Position numbers and translations under genes: made by a program. Below are positions 1 to 6,618 of a stretch of DNA of 8,597 bases, piece by piece. The notes beneath the pieces are model-generated. The model ran no database searches. It was given only the letters and a program-made list of their open reading frames with translations, and was not told where the DNA came from. The stretch lies in the NCBI RefSeq assembly GCF_049651565.1, contig NZ_JBASCI010000141.1, positions 1 through 8,597 on the forward strand, in the 5' to 3' direction. The number at the start of each line of letters is the position of its first letter. Position 1 is the stretch's first letter. Source of the DNA: Brooklawnia sp049651565. Lineage in GTDB: Bacteria; Actinomycetota; Actinomycetes; Propionibacteriales; Propionibacteriaceae.

Positions 1-2
1 GT

Positions 3-503
3 CGGCTGTGGCCGCAGGTGCTCGATGAGGTGAAGAGCCGCAAGCGGTTCACCCACGCGCTGCTCAGCCAGAACGCGCACGTGGTCGAGGTGCGTGGTCG
101 TGAACTGCTGCTCGGGTTCAGCAGCCAGGGCACCCTGGAGCGGTTCCAGAGCGGCGGCAGCGTCGACGTGCTGCGAGACTGCCTGATCGAGGTGCTCGGG
201 GCCGACCTGCACATCCAGGCGTCGGTCGACGGCGGGCCCTTGCAGCAGAGCTGCCAGCCACCGGCCGTTGAGCTTCCGGCGCAGCGCCCGCCCGCGGCGG
301 CAGCCGTCCAGCGGGCACCCGCACCGGCCAACCACCGGCGTCCACCCCAGCAACCTGAACGCACCCTCGACGTCCCGCCGCCCCCGGAGCCGGACGACTG
401 GGTCGGCGAGGACGACGAGATCCTCGACGAGACCGGCGTCGACGCGGCCGAACTGCTGGCCCGCCAACTCGGCGCCCAGATCATCGACGAAGAAGAGCTC
501 TAG
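3..503 (+). CDS. dnaX: DNA polymerase III subunit gamma/tau, C-terminal part (5' end outside window)
   Basis: This is the C-terminal 166 residues of the clamp-loader subunit that loads the sliding clamp and ties the polymerase cores together in the replisome. The reading frame is already open at base 3 with no start codon. The N-terminal AAA+ ATPase part therefore lies upstream of the window. The visible part starts RLWPQVLDEVKSRKRF and continues with LLSQNAHVVEV, the tau-like domain typical of actinobacterial DnaX proteins. A proline- and alanine-rich linker follows, then an acidic tail ending DEEEL. The stop is TAG at 501-503. The next gene, ybaB, starts 24 bases later and recR follows, which is the conserved dnaX-ybaB-recR order and supports the call independently. 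The domain match is from memory, not from a search. Confidence 0.85.
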   Translation, partial: RLWPQVLDEVKSRKRFTHALLSQNAHVVEVRGRELLLGFSSQGTLERFQSGGSVDVLRDCLIEVLGADLHIQASVDGGPLQQSCQPPAVELPAQRPPAAAAVQRAPAPANHRRPPQQPERTLDVPPPPEPDDWVGEDDEILDETGVDAAELLARQLGAQIIDEEEL

Positions 504-527
504 GCAACCCTCCACGAAAGGACAGCC

Positions 528-854
528 ATGTTCCCCGAAGGCATGGACATGAACGCCCTGCTGCAACAGGCGCAGGCGATGCAGGAGCAACTGCAACAGG
601 CGCAGGAGGAGCTGGCCAACTCCACCTTCACCGGCAGCTCGGGTGGCGGCCTGATCGAGGTCACGATCACCGGCGGCGGCGAACTGATCGGGCTGCGGAT
701 CAGCCCGGAGGCGGTCGACGTGGACGACCTGGAATCGCTCAGCGACCTGATCATCGCAGCGTTCCGCGACGCCAGCGGCAAGGCCGCCGACCAGGCCCAG
801 ACCATGTTCCCCGATCTTGGTGACATGGGTGGCATGGACCAGATGGGTTTGTGA
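528..854 (+). CDS. ybaB: YbaB/EbfC family nucleoid-associated protein
   Basis: A 108-residue protein of the YbaB/EbfC family. These are small dimeric DNA-binding proteins that coat the nucleoid and are almost always encoded between dnaX and recR. The N-terminus is a glutamine-rich helix (LLQQAQAMQEQLQQAQEEL). A glycine-rich strand region follows (GGGLIEVTITGGGELIGLRI, about residues 39-58), then the SPEAVD and LSDLIIAAFRDA segments typical of the family. The C-terminus is short and methionine/glycine-rich. Other ATG codons lie at 543 and 549. The start at 528 is preferred because GAAAGGA at 516-522 is correctly spaced for a ribosome binding site. The gene is 24 bases from dnaX and 9 bases from recR, so all three are probably co-transcribed. 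Confidence 0.9.
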   Translation: MFPEGMDMNALLQQAQAMQEQLQQAQEELANSTFTGSSGGGLIEVTITGGGELIGLRISPEAVDVDDLESLSDLIIAAFRDASGKAADQAQTMFPDLGDMGGMDQMGL

Positions 855-863
855 GAGGCGAGG

Positions 864-1463
864 TTGTACGACGGACCAGTCCAGGACCTGATCGACGAGT
901 TGGGACGACTGCCCGGCATCGGACCGAAGAGCGCCCAGCGGATCGCCTTCTGGATGCTGGACCAGCCACCCGAGGACGTCGAGCGGCTGGCGAACGCGCT
1001 GCTTCAGCTGAAGGAGAAGGTGCACTTCTGCAAGGTCTGCTTCAACGTCACCGACCAGGAGGTGTGCCGGATCTGCCGGGACGTTCGCCGTGACCCGAGC
1101 TCGATCTGCGTGGTCGAGGAGAGCAAGGATGTAGTGGCGATCGAGCGCACCCGCGAGTTCCGCGGACGCTACCACGTGCTGGGCGGGGCGATCAGCCCGA
1201 TCGCGGGTCGCGGCCCGGGCGACCTGCACATCGCCGAACTGGTCAGGCGGCTCTCGGACGATGCCATCACCGAGGTGATCCTGGCGACCAACCCGAACCT
1301 GGAGGGGGAGGCCACCGCCACCTACCTGAGCCGGCTGCTCGGTCAGACCCCGGGCATCCAGATCAGCCGGCTGGCGTCGGGGCTGCCGGTCGGGGGCGAC
1401 CTGGAGTACGCCGACGAGGTGACGCTCGGACGCGCGTTCAGCGGCCGCCGCTACGTCGACTAG
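864..1463 (+). CDS. recR: Recombination mediator RecR, TTG start
   Basis: RecR, 199 residues, the usual length for the family. It works with RecO (and RecF) to load RecA on single-stranded DNA at gaps. A helix-hairpin-helix lies at residues 16-27 (LPGIGPKSAQRI). A four-cysteine zinc finger follows at C56, C59, C68 and C71. The Toprim domain begins near residue 82 (CVVEESKDV) and includes ATNPNLEGEATA at 141-152. The conserved C-terminal segment GLPVGGDLEYADEVTLGRA starts at 173. The start codon is TTG at 864, chosen because the protein then begins MYDGPVQDLIDEL as expected and because GAGAGG at 853-858 is spaced 5 bases from it. That binding site overlaps the ybaB stop codon, so translation of the two genes is likely coupled. 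No convincing terminator was seen in the 56 bases before the converging minus-strand gene. Confidence 0.95.
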   Translation: MYDGPVQDLIDELGRLPGIGPKSAQRIAFWMLDQPPEDVERLANALLQLKEKVHFCKVCFNVTDQEVCRICRDVRRDPSSICVVEESKDVVAIERTREFRGRYHVLGGAISPIAGRGPGDLHIAELVRRLSDDAITEVILATNPNLEGEATATYLSRLLGQTPGIQISRLASGLPVGGDLEYADEVTLGRAFSGRRYVD

Positions 1464-1519
1464 CCATCCGGGCCATCCGGGCGTTCGCCGCCTGCCGAAC
1501 TTTGGTCGCCAACCCGGCG

Positions 1520-2233
1520 CTAGCGCAGCGGCTCGCCGCGCTCCCTGCGGTAGACCTCCACGCCGCCCCAGAACCCGACCCCGTTGATCCTCACCACCGG
1601 GCCGTCGGGGTGCGGCTGCCGGGCCGGCCGGGCCTGGTCGATCTTCTCCCAGCCGAAGCCGCCCATCACGCCCACGCCAGTTATCCGGACATCCATCTCC
1701 GGCGGGACGATGACCTCGATGCCACCCATGACCGCGATGCAGGTGATGGTGGTTTCGGGGCTGACGAAGACAGCGTCCCGCAGGTCGAGGGTGGTGCCGC
1801 CCCAGAAGCCGATCGACACATGGGTCGGGGCGACCGTCCAACGGCCGACTTTCTCCATGCCGCTCATGACGCCGACCGACAGGGTTGAGGCGTCGCTGTC
1901 ATCGGTGGCGTACCGCCTGGCCGGCAGGTTCGCGTCCGGGTCGGACTGCCAACTGTCCTGCACCGCCTTGCCGCCGCTGTTCGGCACCAGGGCGCCGCCG
2001 GGGTAGGCAGCCGGTCCTGGGGCGCCGGAGAGTCCGCCGATGTCTGCGGTCAGGGCTTCGAGTTCGTCGGTGTAGGTGGCGGTGAACAGTTGCTGGTTGC
2101 GTTCCTGGAACTCGTCGCGGGTGATGCGTCCCGCCCGCCAAGCGCTGGTCAGCGTCTCAATTGCCCGTTGCCGGTCGGCGTCCCCCGCCCGAAGTCTGGA
2201 ACCTTGCTGCCATTGCTCGGGATTCTCGGTCAT
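1520..2233 (-). CDS. DUF1707 protein with LiaF-like C-terminal domain
   Basis: A 237-residue soluble-looking protein with no clear membrane segment or signal peptide. Residues 13-65 (LRAGDADRQRAIETL, then GRITRDEF and a DELEALTADI end) match DUF1707, a small actinobacterial domain related to SHOCT. A low-complexity linker (about 66-116) follows. The C-terminal half carries five G-rich motifs: GVMSG at 121, GFWGG at 142, AVMGG at 167, GVMGG at 188 and GFWGG at 220. This pattern is typical of the LiaF/DUF2154 beta-repeat domain, linked in Firmicutes to sensing of cell-wall-active antibiotics. A role in envelope-stress signalling is inference by analogy. There is no Shine-Dalgarno sequence before the ATG at 2233. 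A -10-like TAGAGT lies 6 bases upstream, suggesting a leaderless message. The gene converges on recR and lies downstream of dedA on the same strand. Confidence 0.8.
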   Translation of the reverse strand: MTENPEQWQQGSRLRAGDADRQRAIETLTSAWRAGRITRDEFQERNQQLFTATYTDELEALTADIGGLSGAPGPAAYPGGALVPNSGGKAVQDSWQSDPDANLPARRYATDDSDASTLSVGVMSGMEKVGRWTVAPTHVSIGFWGGTTLDLRDAVFVSPETTITCIAVMGGIEVIVPPEMDVRITGVGVMGGFGWEKIDQARPARQPHPDGPVVRINGVGFWGGVEVYRRERGEPLR

Positions 2234-2239
2234 GGCAGC

Positions 2240-2245
2240 ACTCTA
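2240..2245 (-). promoter_or_regulatory. Putative -10 box for leaderless transcription of the DUF1707 gene
   Basis: Read on the minus strand this is TAGAGT, a TANNNT -10 element. It is followed by 6 bases (GCTGCC) and then directly by the ATG at 2233. That is the spacing expected if transcription starts at the A of the start codon. Absence of a Shine-Dalgarno sequence fits. The -35 region is not clear. A small hairpin (arms 2253-2257 and 2263-2267) lies just upstream of the -10 box. Confidence 0.4.
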
Positions 2246-2320
2246 GGTGCGCGTGCTTCGGTAGCACACCCCAGCAGGAAAGACGCTGGTGAGTCCGGCG
2301 TTGCCCGGGCGCCAGCCGCG

Positions 2321-2376
2321 CCCAGTGATTGGGTGCAGGAAGTGTTGGTCTGGGCGATCGGACGCACCCGCTGGAT
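2321..2376. repeat. 56-bp dyad-containing direct repeat, copy 1
   Basis: This segment recurs 70 bases downstream at 2391-2446 with 53 of 56 bases identical. Internal inverted arms are GGGTGC at 2331-2336 with GCACCC at 2364-2369, and CCCAG at 2321-2325 with CTGGG at 2350-2354. A transcript could therefore fold. It lies between dedA and the DUF1707 gene, both on the minus strand, and is not part of either. It could be a dispersed intergenic palindromic element, a terminator, or a protein binding site. I cannot tell which from one locus. Confidence 0.8.
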
Positions 2377-2390
2377 CGGCCGGCCGCGGG

Positions 2391-2446
2391 CCCAGGGATT
2401 GGGTGCAGGAAGTGTTGGTCTGGGCAATCGGATGCACCCGCTGGAT
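2391..2446. repeat. 56-bp dyad-containing direct repeat, copy 2
   Basis: Second copy of the element at 2321-2376, differing at three positions (2396 G for T, 2426 A for G, 2433 T for C). The last change lengthens the inner inverted arms by one pair, to GGGTGCA (2401-2407) with TGCACCC (2433-2439). The copy ends 12 bases beyond the dedA stop codon, so on the dedA message it would lie immediately after translation ends. The 14 bases between the copies are GC-rich (CGGCCGGCCGCGGG). Confidence 0.8.
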
Positions 2447-2458
2447 GGTGGCAGCGGG

Positions 2459-3154
2459 TCACGAGCCAGGGTCGGGATCTCCGAACGCCGAATCGCCGGG
2501 CAACGCCTCGCCGGGCGGCGAACCGGGACCGGGCCGCCCCCGTCCGGGGATCTCCGAGCCGCGGAACACCGTCTTTCGTAACAACCAGTCGATGATGGGC
2601 CCAAGGATCACCCCCACCGCGACGGCGACCAGCACGCCCAGCAGCTTGTGCTGCCCGAACCAGTTGCCGGCCACCACCCCGACCACGACGCTGTACGCCG
2701 ACCACAGGCTGGCGCTGGCCGTGACCACCAGCATGAAACGGCGCTGGGAGTAGCCGACGATCCCGCACACCATGTTGATCGCGATCCTCACCCCGGGAAT
2801 GAACCTCCCGACGACGATCACCGTCGCCCCCCGCGCGAGTATCTCCTTGCGGGCCCAGCCGAACGCGGCCGCCACCTTGGGCCGCTCCAGCAGCAGGTTC
2901 TGGCGTAGCCAGCGGCTGCGTCCGATCATGAAGGCCAAGTTGTCGCCCACCCAGGCCGCCACCGCCGACACCACGAAGAGCAGCACCAACAGGTGCTTGG
3001 GTTCATGCACCAGGACCGAGGCCATCGAGATCACCAGCGACTCGCTCGGAAAGACCGGCACGATGGCGTCCAGGATGATGAACGTGGCCAGCCACAGGTA
3101 GCTCCATCCCGAGGTCGATGCCGCGACGATGAACTCGCTGATCTGATCCAACAT
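2459..3154 (-). CDS. DedA family (SNARE-associated/VTT domain) membrane protein
   Basis: A 231-residue integral membrane protein of the DedA family. Members are involved in lipid carrier (undecaprenyl phosphate) or phospholipid translocation and envelope homeostasis; the substrate here is unknown. Hydrophobic segments lie near residues 15-45, 52-76, 135-160 and 168-190. The family signatures are the FPSES segment after the first hydrophobic stretch and GRFIPGVRIAINMVCGIVGY in the middle, with the conserved R-x2-PG-x-R pattern. The C-terminal 30 or so residues form a glycine/proline-rich tail not needed for the fold. The ATG at 3154 is chosen because GGAGAA (complement of 3163-3168) lies 8 bases upstream. 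A longer frame from 3274 would add 40 non-DedA residues that overlap the ileS promoter and leader. The gene diverges from ileS. Confidence 0.85.
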   Translation of the reverse strand: MLDQISEFIVAASTSGWSYLWLATFIILDAIVPVFPSESLVISMASVLVHEPKHLLVLLFVVSAVAAWVGDNLAFMIGRSRWLRQNLLLERPKVAAAFGWARKEILARGATVIVVGRFIPGVRIAINMVCGIVGYSQRRFMLVVTASASLWSAYSVVVGVVAGNWFGQHKLLGVLVAVAVGVILGPIIDWLLRKTVFRGSEIPGRGRPGPGSPPGEALPGDSAFGDPDPGS

Positions 3155-3231
3155 GCGGCTGGTTCTCCAAACGGTCGGGCCGCCTCCAGTGTTGCATGCA
3201 GCCCAATTTCGGTTCACCGCTCGGAGCGTCC

Positions 3232-3237
3232 TACAAT
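3232..3237 (+). promoter_or_regulatory. Putative -10 box of the ileS T-box transcript
   Basis: TACAAT matches the -10 consensus at five of six positions and sits directly upstream of the T-box leader. It predicts a transcript start near 3244-3245 and a leader of about 193 bases. No good -35 hexamer is seen; TTCGGT at 3208-3213 is the nearest candidate at 18-base spacing. The position is consistent with the dedA-ileS divergent arrangement. Confidence 0.45.
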
Positions 3238-3244
3238 CGGTTGC

Positions 3245-3437
3245 GCTGCTGCAAGGCTGTGATGGGGCCATCACCTCGGAGCTGCCGGAAGAACAGCCGG
3301 GTTTCCCGGCCTACTAGAACCGGCCGCAGGGCACGAAAACGAGTGGGGACGCCGCGTGCGTCCCAACAGGGGTGGTACCGCGGACGCCCAGGCCGGCGCG
3401 TTCGTCCCTTGCAGCAACGACGACAAGGGACGCACCG
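3245..3437 (+). promoter_or_regulatory. T-box riboswitch (ileS leader, ultrashort Stem I, translational type)
   Basis: T-box leaders bind uncharged tRNA and switch on the downstream synthetase. The diagnostic T-box sequence is at 3368-3382 (AGGGGTGGTACCGCG), with the bulge UGGU (3373-3376) able to pair with the ACCA end of tRNA-Ile. Stem III is the perfect 7-bp hairpin 3346-3352 with 3358-3364, directly before the T-box. Upstream are arms GGCTGT (3255-3260) and ACAGCC (3293-3298), enclosing the only ATC triplet in the Stem I area (3270-3272). ATC is the probable isoleucine specifier. A further hairpin, GCCGGG-TTT-CCCGGC (3296-3310), competes with neighbouring pairings. The leader is too short for a full Stem I and has no terminator with a U-run. 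This matches the ultrashort translational ileS T-boxes studied in Mycobacterium and Nocardia. The start coordinate and the Stem I fold are inferred. Confidence 0.9.
3403..3432 (+). promoter_or_regulatory. Shine-Dalgarno sequestrator hairpin of the ileS T-box
   Basis: CGTCCCTT at 3403-3410 is the perfect complement of AAGGGACG at 3425-3432, with a 14-base loop. The second arm contains the ileS ribosome binding site AAGGGA (3425-3430), 7 bases before the ATG. The first arm can instead pair through TCCCT (3405-3409) with AGGGG of the T-box (3368-3372, one G-U pair) to form the antisequestrator. The same strand is thus shared by two exclusive folds. The inference is that bound uncharged tRNA-Ile stabilises the antisequestrator and exposes the ribosome binding site. 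Confidence 0.85.
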
Positions 3438-6400
3438 ATGAGCCAGATCAAACAGCCGCAACCGGGCAGCTACCGCGCGGTTCCTGCCCAACTCGACCTG
3501 GTGGCGATGGACCACGAGGTCCTCGAGCTCTGGCAGCGCGGCGACACCTTCCACCGCAGCTGGCAGGCGACCGCCGACGGCGAGCCGTGGACCTTCTTCG
3601 AGGGTCCGCCCACCGCCAACGGCCACCCGGGCACCCACCACATCGAGGCGCGCGTCTTCAAGGACGTCTTCCCCCGCTTCAAGACCATGCAGGGGCGCCG
3701 GGTCGACCGCAAGGCGGGCTGGGACTGCCACGGTCTGCCGGTCGAGCTGGCCGTCGAACAGGAACTAGGGCTGGACGGCAAGGCTGAGATCGAGCAGTTC
3801 GGGGTCGAGAAGTCCAACCAGATGTGCCGGCAGTCGGTGTCGCGCTACGTCGGTGAGTTCGCCGAACTGACCAACCGGATGGGCTACTGGGTCGACCTCG
3901 ACGATGCCTACTGGACGATGTCGGCCGACTACGTCGAGTCGGTGTGGTGGGCGCTCAAGCAGATCTTCGACAACGGTCTGCTGGTCGAGGACTACCGGGT
4001 GACGCCGTACTGCCCCAAGGACCAGACCGCGCTCAGCGACCACGAGGTGTCGCAGGGCTACGAGGACGTCATCGACCCGTCGGTCTACGTCCGGTTCCCG
4101 CTCACCAGCGGACCATGGGCCGGCGCCACCATGCTGGTGTGGACCACCACGCCGTGGACGCTGGTCAGCAACACCGCGGTGGCGGTGCACCCGAAGGTCA
4201 CCTACGTGCGGGCCACCAACGGCGCGGAAGACCTGGTGGTCGCCGAGCCGTTGTTCGACGCCGTGCTCGGCCACATCCACACCGAGGACGGCCAGCCGGC
4301 CTGGCACGTCACCGACAGCATCGTCGGCGCCGAGATGGAGCACTGGGACTACCGGCGTCCGTTCGAGCTGGTGCAGTTCACCGGCCGAGCCCACTACGTG
4401 GTGCTGGCCGACTACGTCACCACCGCCGACGGCACCGGCCTGGTGCACCAGGCGCCCGCCTTCGGCGCCGAGGACATCCAGATCGGCCGGCAGTACGGAC
4501 TGGAGATCGTGAACCCGATCCGCAGCGACGGCACCTTCGAGCTCAGCCTCGAACTGGTCGGCGGTCAGTTCTTCAAGACCGCTGACAAGGACCTGGTGGC
4601 CGACCTGGTCGAGCGCGGGCTGCTGTTCGCCGAGCAGCCGTACTCCCACTCCTACCCGCACTGCTGGCGCTGCCACACCCCGCTGATCTACTACGCCCAG
4701 CCGTCCTGGTACATCCGCACCACCCAGGTCAAGGACGCGCTGCTGCGCGAGAACGAGGCCACCAACTGGTACCCCGAGCACATCAAGCACGGCCGCTACG
4801 GCGACTGGCTCGACAACAACATCGACTGGGCGCTCAGCCGGTCGAGGTACTGGGGGACGCCGCTGCCGATCTGGCGCAACGACACCGACCCCAGCCAGCT
4901 GGTCTGCGTCGGCTCGCGAGCCGAACTGGGGCGACTCGCCGGACGCGACCTGTCCGACCTGGACCCGCACCGGCCGTTCGTCGACGACGTCACCTTCACC
5001 CTGCCCGGCCAGCCCGGCACTTTCCGGCGGGTTCCGGAGGTGATCGACGCATGGTTCGACTCCGGCTCGATGCCGTTCGCGCAGTGGGGATACCCGTGGG
5101 TGGCCGGTTCCAAGGAGAAGTTCGCCGAGCACTATCCGGCTGACTTCATCTGCGAGGCGATCGACCAGACCCGCGGCTGGTTCTACACGCTGATGACGGT
5201 GGGCACGCTGGTCTTCGACCAGTCCGCCTACCGCAACGTGCTGTGCCTTGGGCACATCCTCGCCGAGGACGGCCGCAAGATGAGCAAACACCTGGGCAAC
5301 ATCCTCGAGCCGATCCCGCTGATGGACCGGCACGGGGCGGACGCGGTGCGCTGGTTCATGGCCTGCTCCGGTTCACCGTGGTCGGCCCGGCGGGTCGGGC
5401 ACACCGCGCTGCAGGAGACCGTCCGCAAGGTGCTGCTCACCTACTGGAACACCGTGGCGTTCCACTCGCTGTACGCCCGGGCCAATGGCTGGACACCGAC
5501 CGGCCAGCCGCCGGCAGTCGCCGACCGGCACGTGCTGGACCGTTGGCTGGTCTCGGCCACCCAGCAGCTGATCGTGGACGTCACCACCGACCTGGAGGAC
5601 TTCGACACCCAGCACGCCGGCGCCCTGGTGCAGGGCTTCATCGACGACCTGTCGAACTGGTACGTCCGGCGTAGTCGGCGGCGTTTCTGGGACGGCGACC
5701 AGTCGGCGCTGTGGACGCTGCACGAGACCCTGCACCAGCTGACCCGGTTGATGGCGCCGATCACCCCGTTCATCACCGAACGAGTCTGGCAGGACCTGTT
5801 CGTCCCGACCGACCCGACCGCGCCGGACTCGGTGCACCTGGCCGACTGGCCGACCGCGGACGAGTCGCTGATCGACGCCAGGCTCGTCCACTCGATGGAG
5901 CTGGCCCGCCGCCTGGTGGAGCTCGGACGTGCTGCCCGCGCGGAGGCGAAGGTGAAGACCCGCCAACCGCTGTCGCGGGCGCTGATCGGATCCGCGGCCC
6001 GGGCCCAACTTGACGACGAACTGGTGGCCGAGATCACCGCCGAACTCAACATCGGCGCGATCGAGACCTTCAACGCCGCCGGTGACGTGGTCGACTACTC
6101 TGCCAAGGCGAACTTCCGGGCGCTGGGCAAACGGTTCGGCAAGCAGACCCCGGTGGTCGCCGAGGCGGTGGCGACCGCCGATGCCGCCCGGCTCGCGGCC
6201 GACCTCGCGGCGTCCGGTGTGGTGACGGTGACCGCGCACGGGGTGGGGACGGTCGAGTTGGGTGCCGAAGACATCTTCGTCACCGAGCGGCCCCGCGAGG
6301 GCTGGTCGGTGGTCGAGGAGGATGGCCAGACCATCGCGCTCGACCTGGAGCTGACCCCGGCGCTGGTGTCGGCCGGGCTGGCGCGGGAGGCGATCCGGTT

Positions 6401-6617
6401 CATCCAGGAGACCCGCAAGGCGTCCGGCTTCGACGTGTCCGACCGGATCACCCTGCAGTGGGCGGCCGATCGTCCGGAGCTGGCTGAGGCGGTCAGCTCG
6501 CACACCGAGCAGATCGCTGACGAGGTGCTGGCAACCTCGATGGGCCAGGGCGAACCGGATGGTGAATGGGCGACCGACGACGAGCTCGGGTTGCGCATCC
6601 TGGTCGCGAAGGCCTGA
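3438..6617 (+). CDS. ileS: Isoleucyl-tRNA synthetase, eukaryote-like (type 2)
   Basis: IleRS, 1059 residues, charges tRNA-Ile with isoleucine in the cytoplasm. The class I signature region reads ANGHPGTHHIEAR. Aligned on the family, GTHH (65-68) stands where HxGH is usual. The second signature is KMSKH at 614-618. The CP1 editing domain shows WTTTPWTLVSNTA near 235 and HQAPAFGAED at 337-346, with D346 the likely editing aspartate. FDSGSMPFAQW and the anticodon-binding region (about 700-860) follow, and there are cysteine pairs such as HCWRCH. The synthetase resembles the eukaryotic rather than the E. coli form. The ATG at 3438 is chosen because AAGGGA lies 7 bases upstream; a longer frame from GTG 3372 would run through the T-box. 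The gene is controlled by the upstream T-box. Many long antisense frames inside it are GC artefacts. Confidence 0.97.
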   Translation: MSQIKQPQPGSYRAVPAQLDLVAMDHEVLELWQRGDTFHRSWQATADGEPWTFFEGPPTANGHPGTHHIEARVFKDVFPRFKTMQGRRVDRKAGWDCHGLPVELAVEQELGLDGKAEIEQFGVEKSNQMCRQSVSRYVGEFAELTNRMGYWVDLDDAYWTMSADYVESVWWALKQIFDNGLLVEDYRVTPYCPKDQTALSDHEVSQGYEDVIDPSVYVRFPLTSGPWAGATMLVWTTTPWTLVSNTAVAVHPKVTYVRATNGAEDLVVAEPLFDAVLGHIHTEDGQPAWHVTDSIVGAEMEHWDYRRPFELVQFTGRAHYVVLADYVTTADGTGLVHQAPAFGAEDIQIGRQYGLEIVNPIRSDGTFELSLELVGGQFFKTADKDLVADLVERGLLFAEQPYSHSYPHCWRCHTPLIYYAQPSWYIRTTQVKDALLRENEATNWYPEHIKHGRYGDWLDNNIDWALSRSRYWGTPLPIWRNDTDPSQLVCVGSRAELGRLAGRDLSDLDPHRPFVDDVTFTLPGQPGTFRRVPEVIDAWFDSGSMPFAQWGYPWVAGSKEKFAEHYPADFICEAIDQTRGWFYTLMTVGTLVFDQSAYRNVLCLGHILAEDGRKMSKHLGNILEPIPLMDRHGADAVRWFMACSGSPWSARRVGHTALQETVRKVLLTYWNTVAFHSLYARANGWTPTGQPPAVADRHVLDRWLVSATQQLIVDVTTDLEDFDTQHAGALVQGFIDDLSNWYVRRSRRRFWDGDQSALWTLHETLHQLTRLMAPITPFITERVWQDLFVPTDPTAPDSVHLADWPTADESLIDARLVHSMELARRLVELGRAARAEAKVKTRQPLSRALIGSAARAQLDDELVAEITAELNIGAIETFNAAGDVVDYSAKANFRALGKRFGKQTPVVAEAVATADAARLAADLAASGVVTVTAHGVGTVELGAEDIFVTERPREGWSVVEEDGQTIALDLELTPALVSAGLAREAIRFIQETRKASGFDVSDRITLQWAADRPELAEAVSSHTEQIADEVLATSMGQGEPDGEWATDDELGLRILVAKA

Positions 6618-6618
6618 G

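Noticed and set aside
1464..1519. Terminator between recR and the DUF1707 gene
   Set aside because: Only a short tandem repeat (GGCCATCCGG-like) and 3-4 bp stems with tiny loops are visible; no stable hairpin or U-run.
2243..2437. Small open frames over the 56-bp repeats
   Set aside because: They consist of the repeat translated twice, are open in several frames on both strands, and have no binding site.
2321..2446. CRISPR array
   Set aside because: Only two units, with a 14-base GC-rich spacer, units longer than usual CRISPR repeats, and no cas genes nearby.
3155..3274. N-terminal extension of the DedA protein to 3274
   Set aside because: The extra 40 residues are not DedA-like, overlap the ileS promoter and leader, and the ATG at 3154 has a good binding site.
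3372..3437. Upstream GTG start for ileS
   Set aside because: It would translate through the T-box bulge. The ATG at 3438 has the binding site and the normal IleRS N-terminus.
3765..5333. Long minus-strand open frame of 522 codons across ileS
   Set aside because: It is antisense to a clearly identified IleRS, has low-complexity composition rich in V, G, R and D, and shows no domain. Long antisense frames are expected in high-GC DNA.
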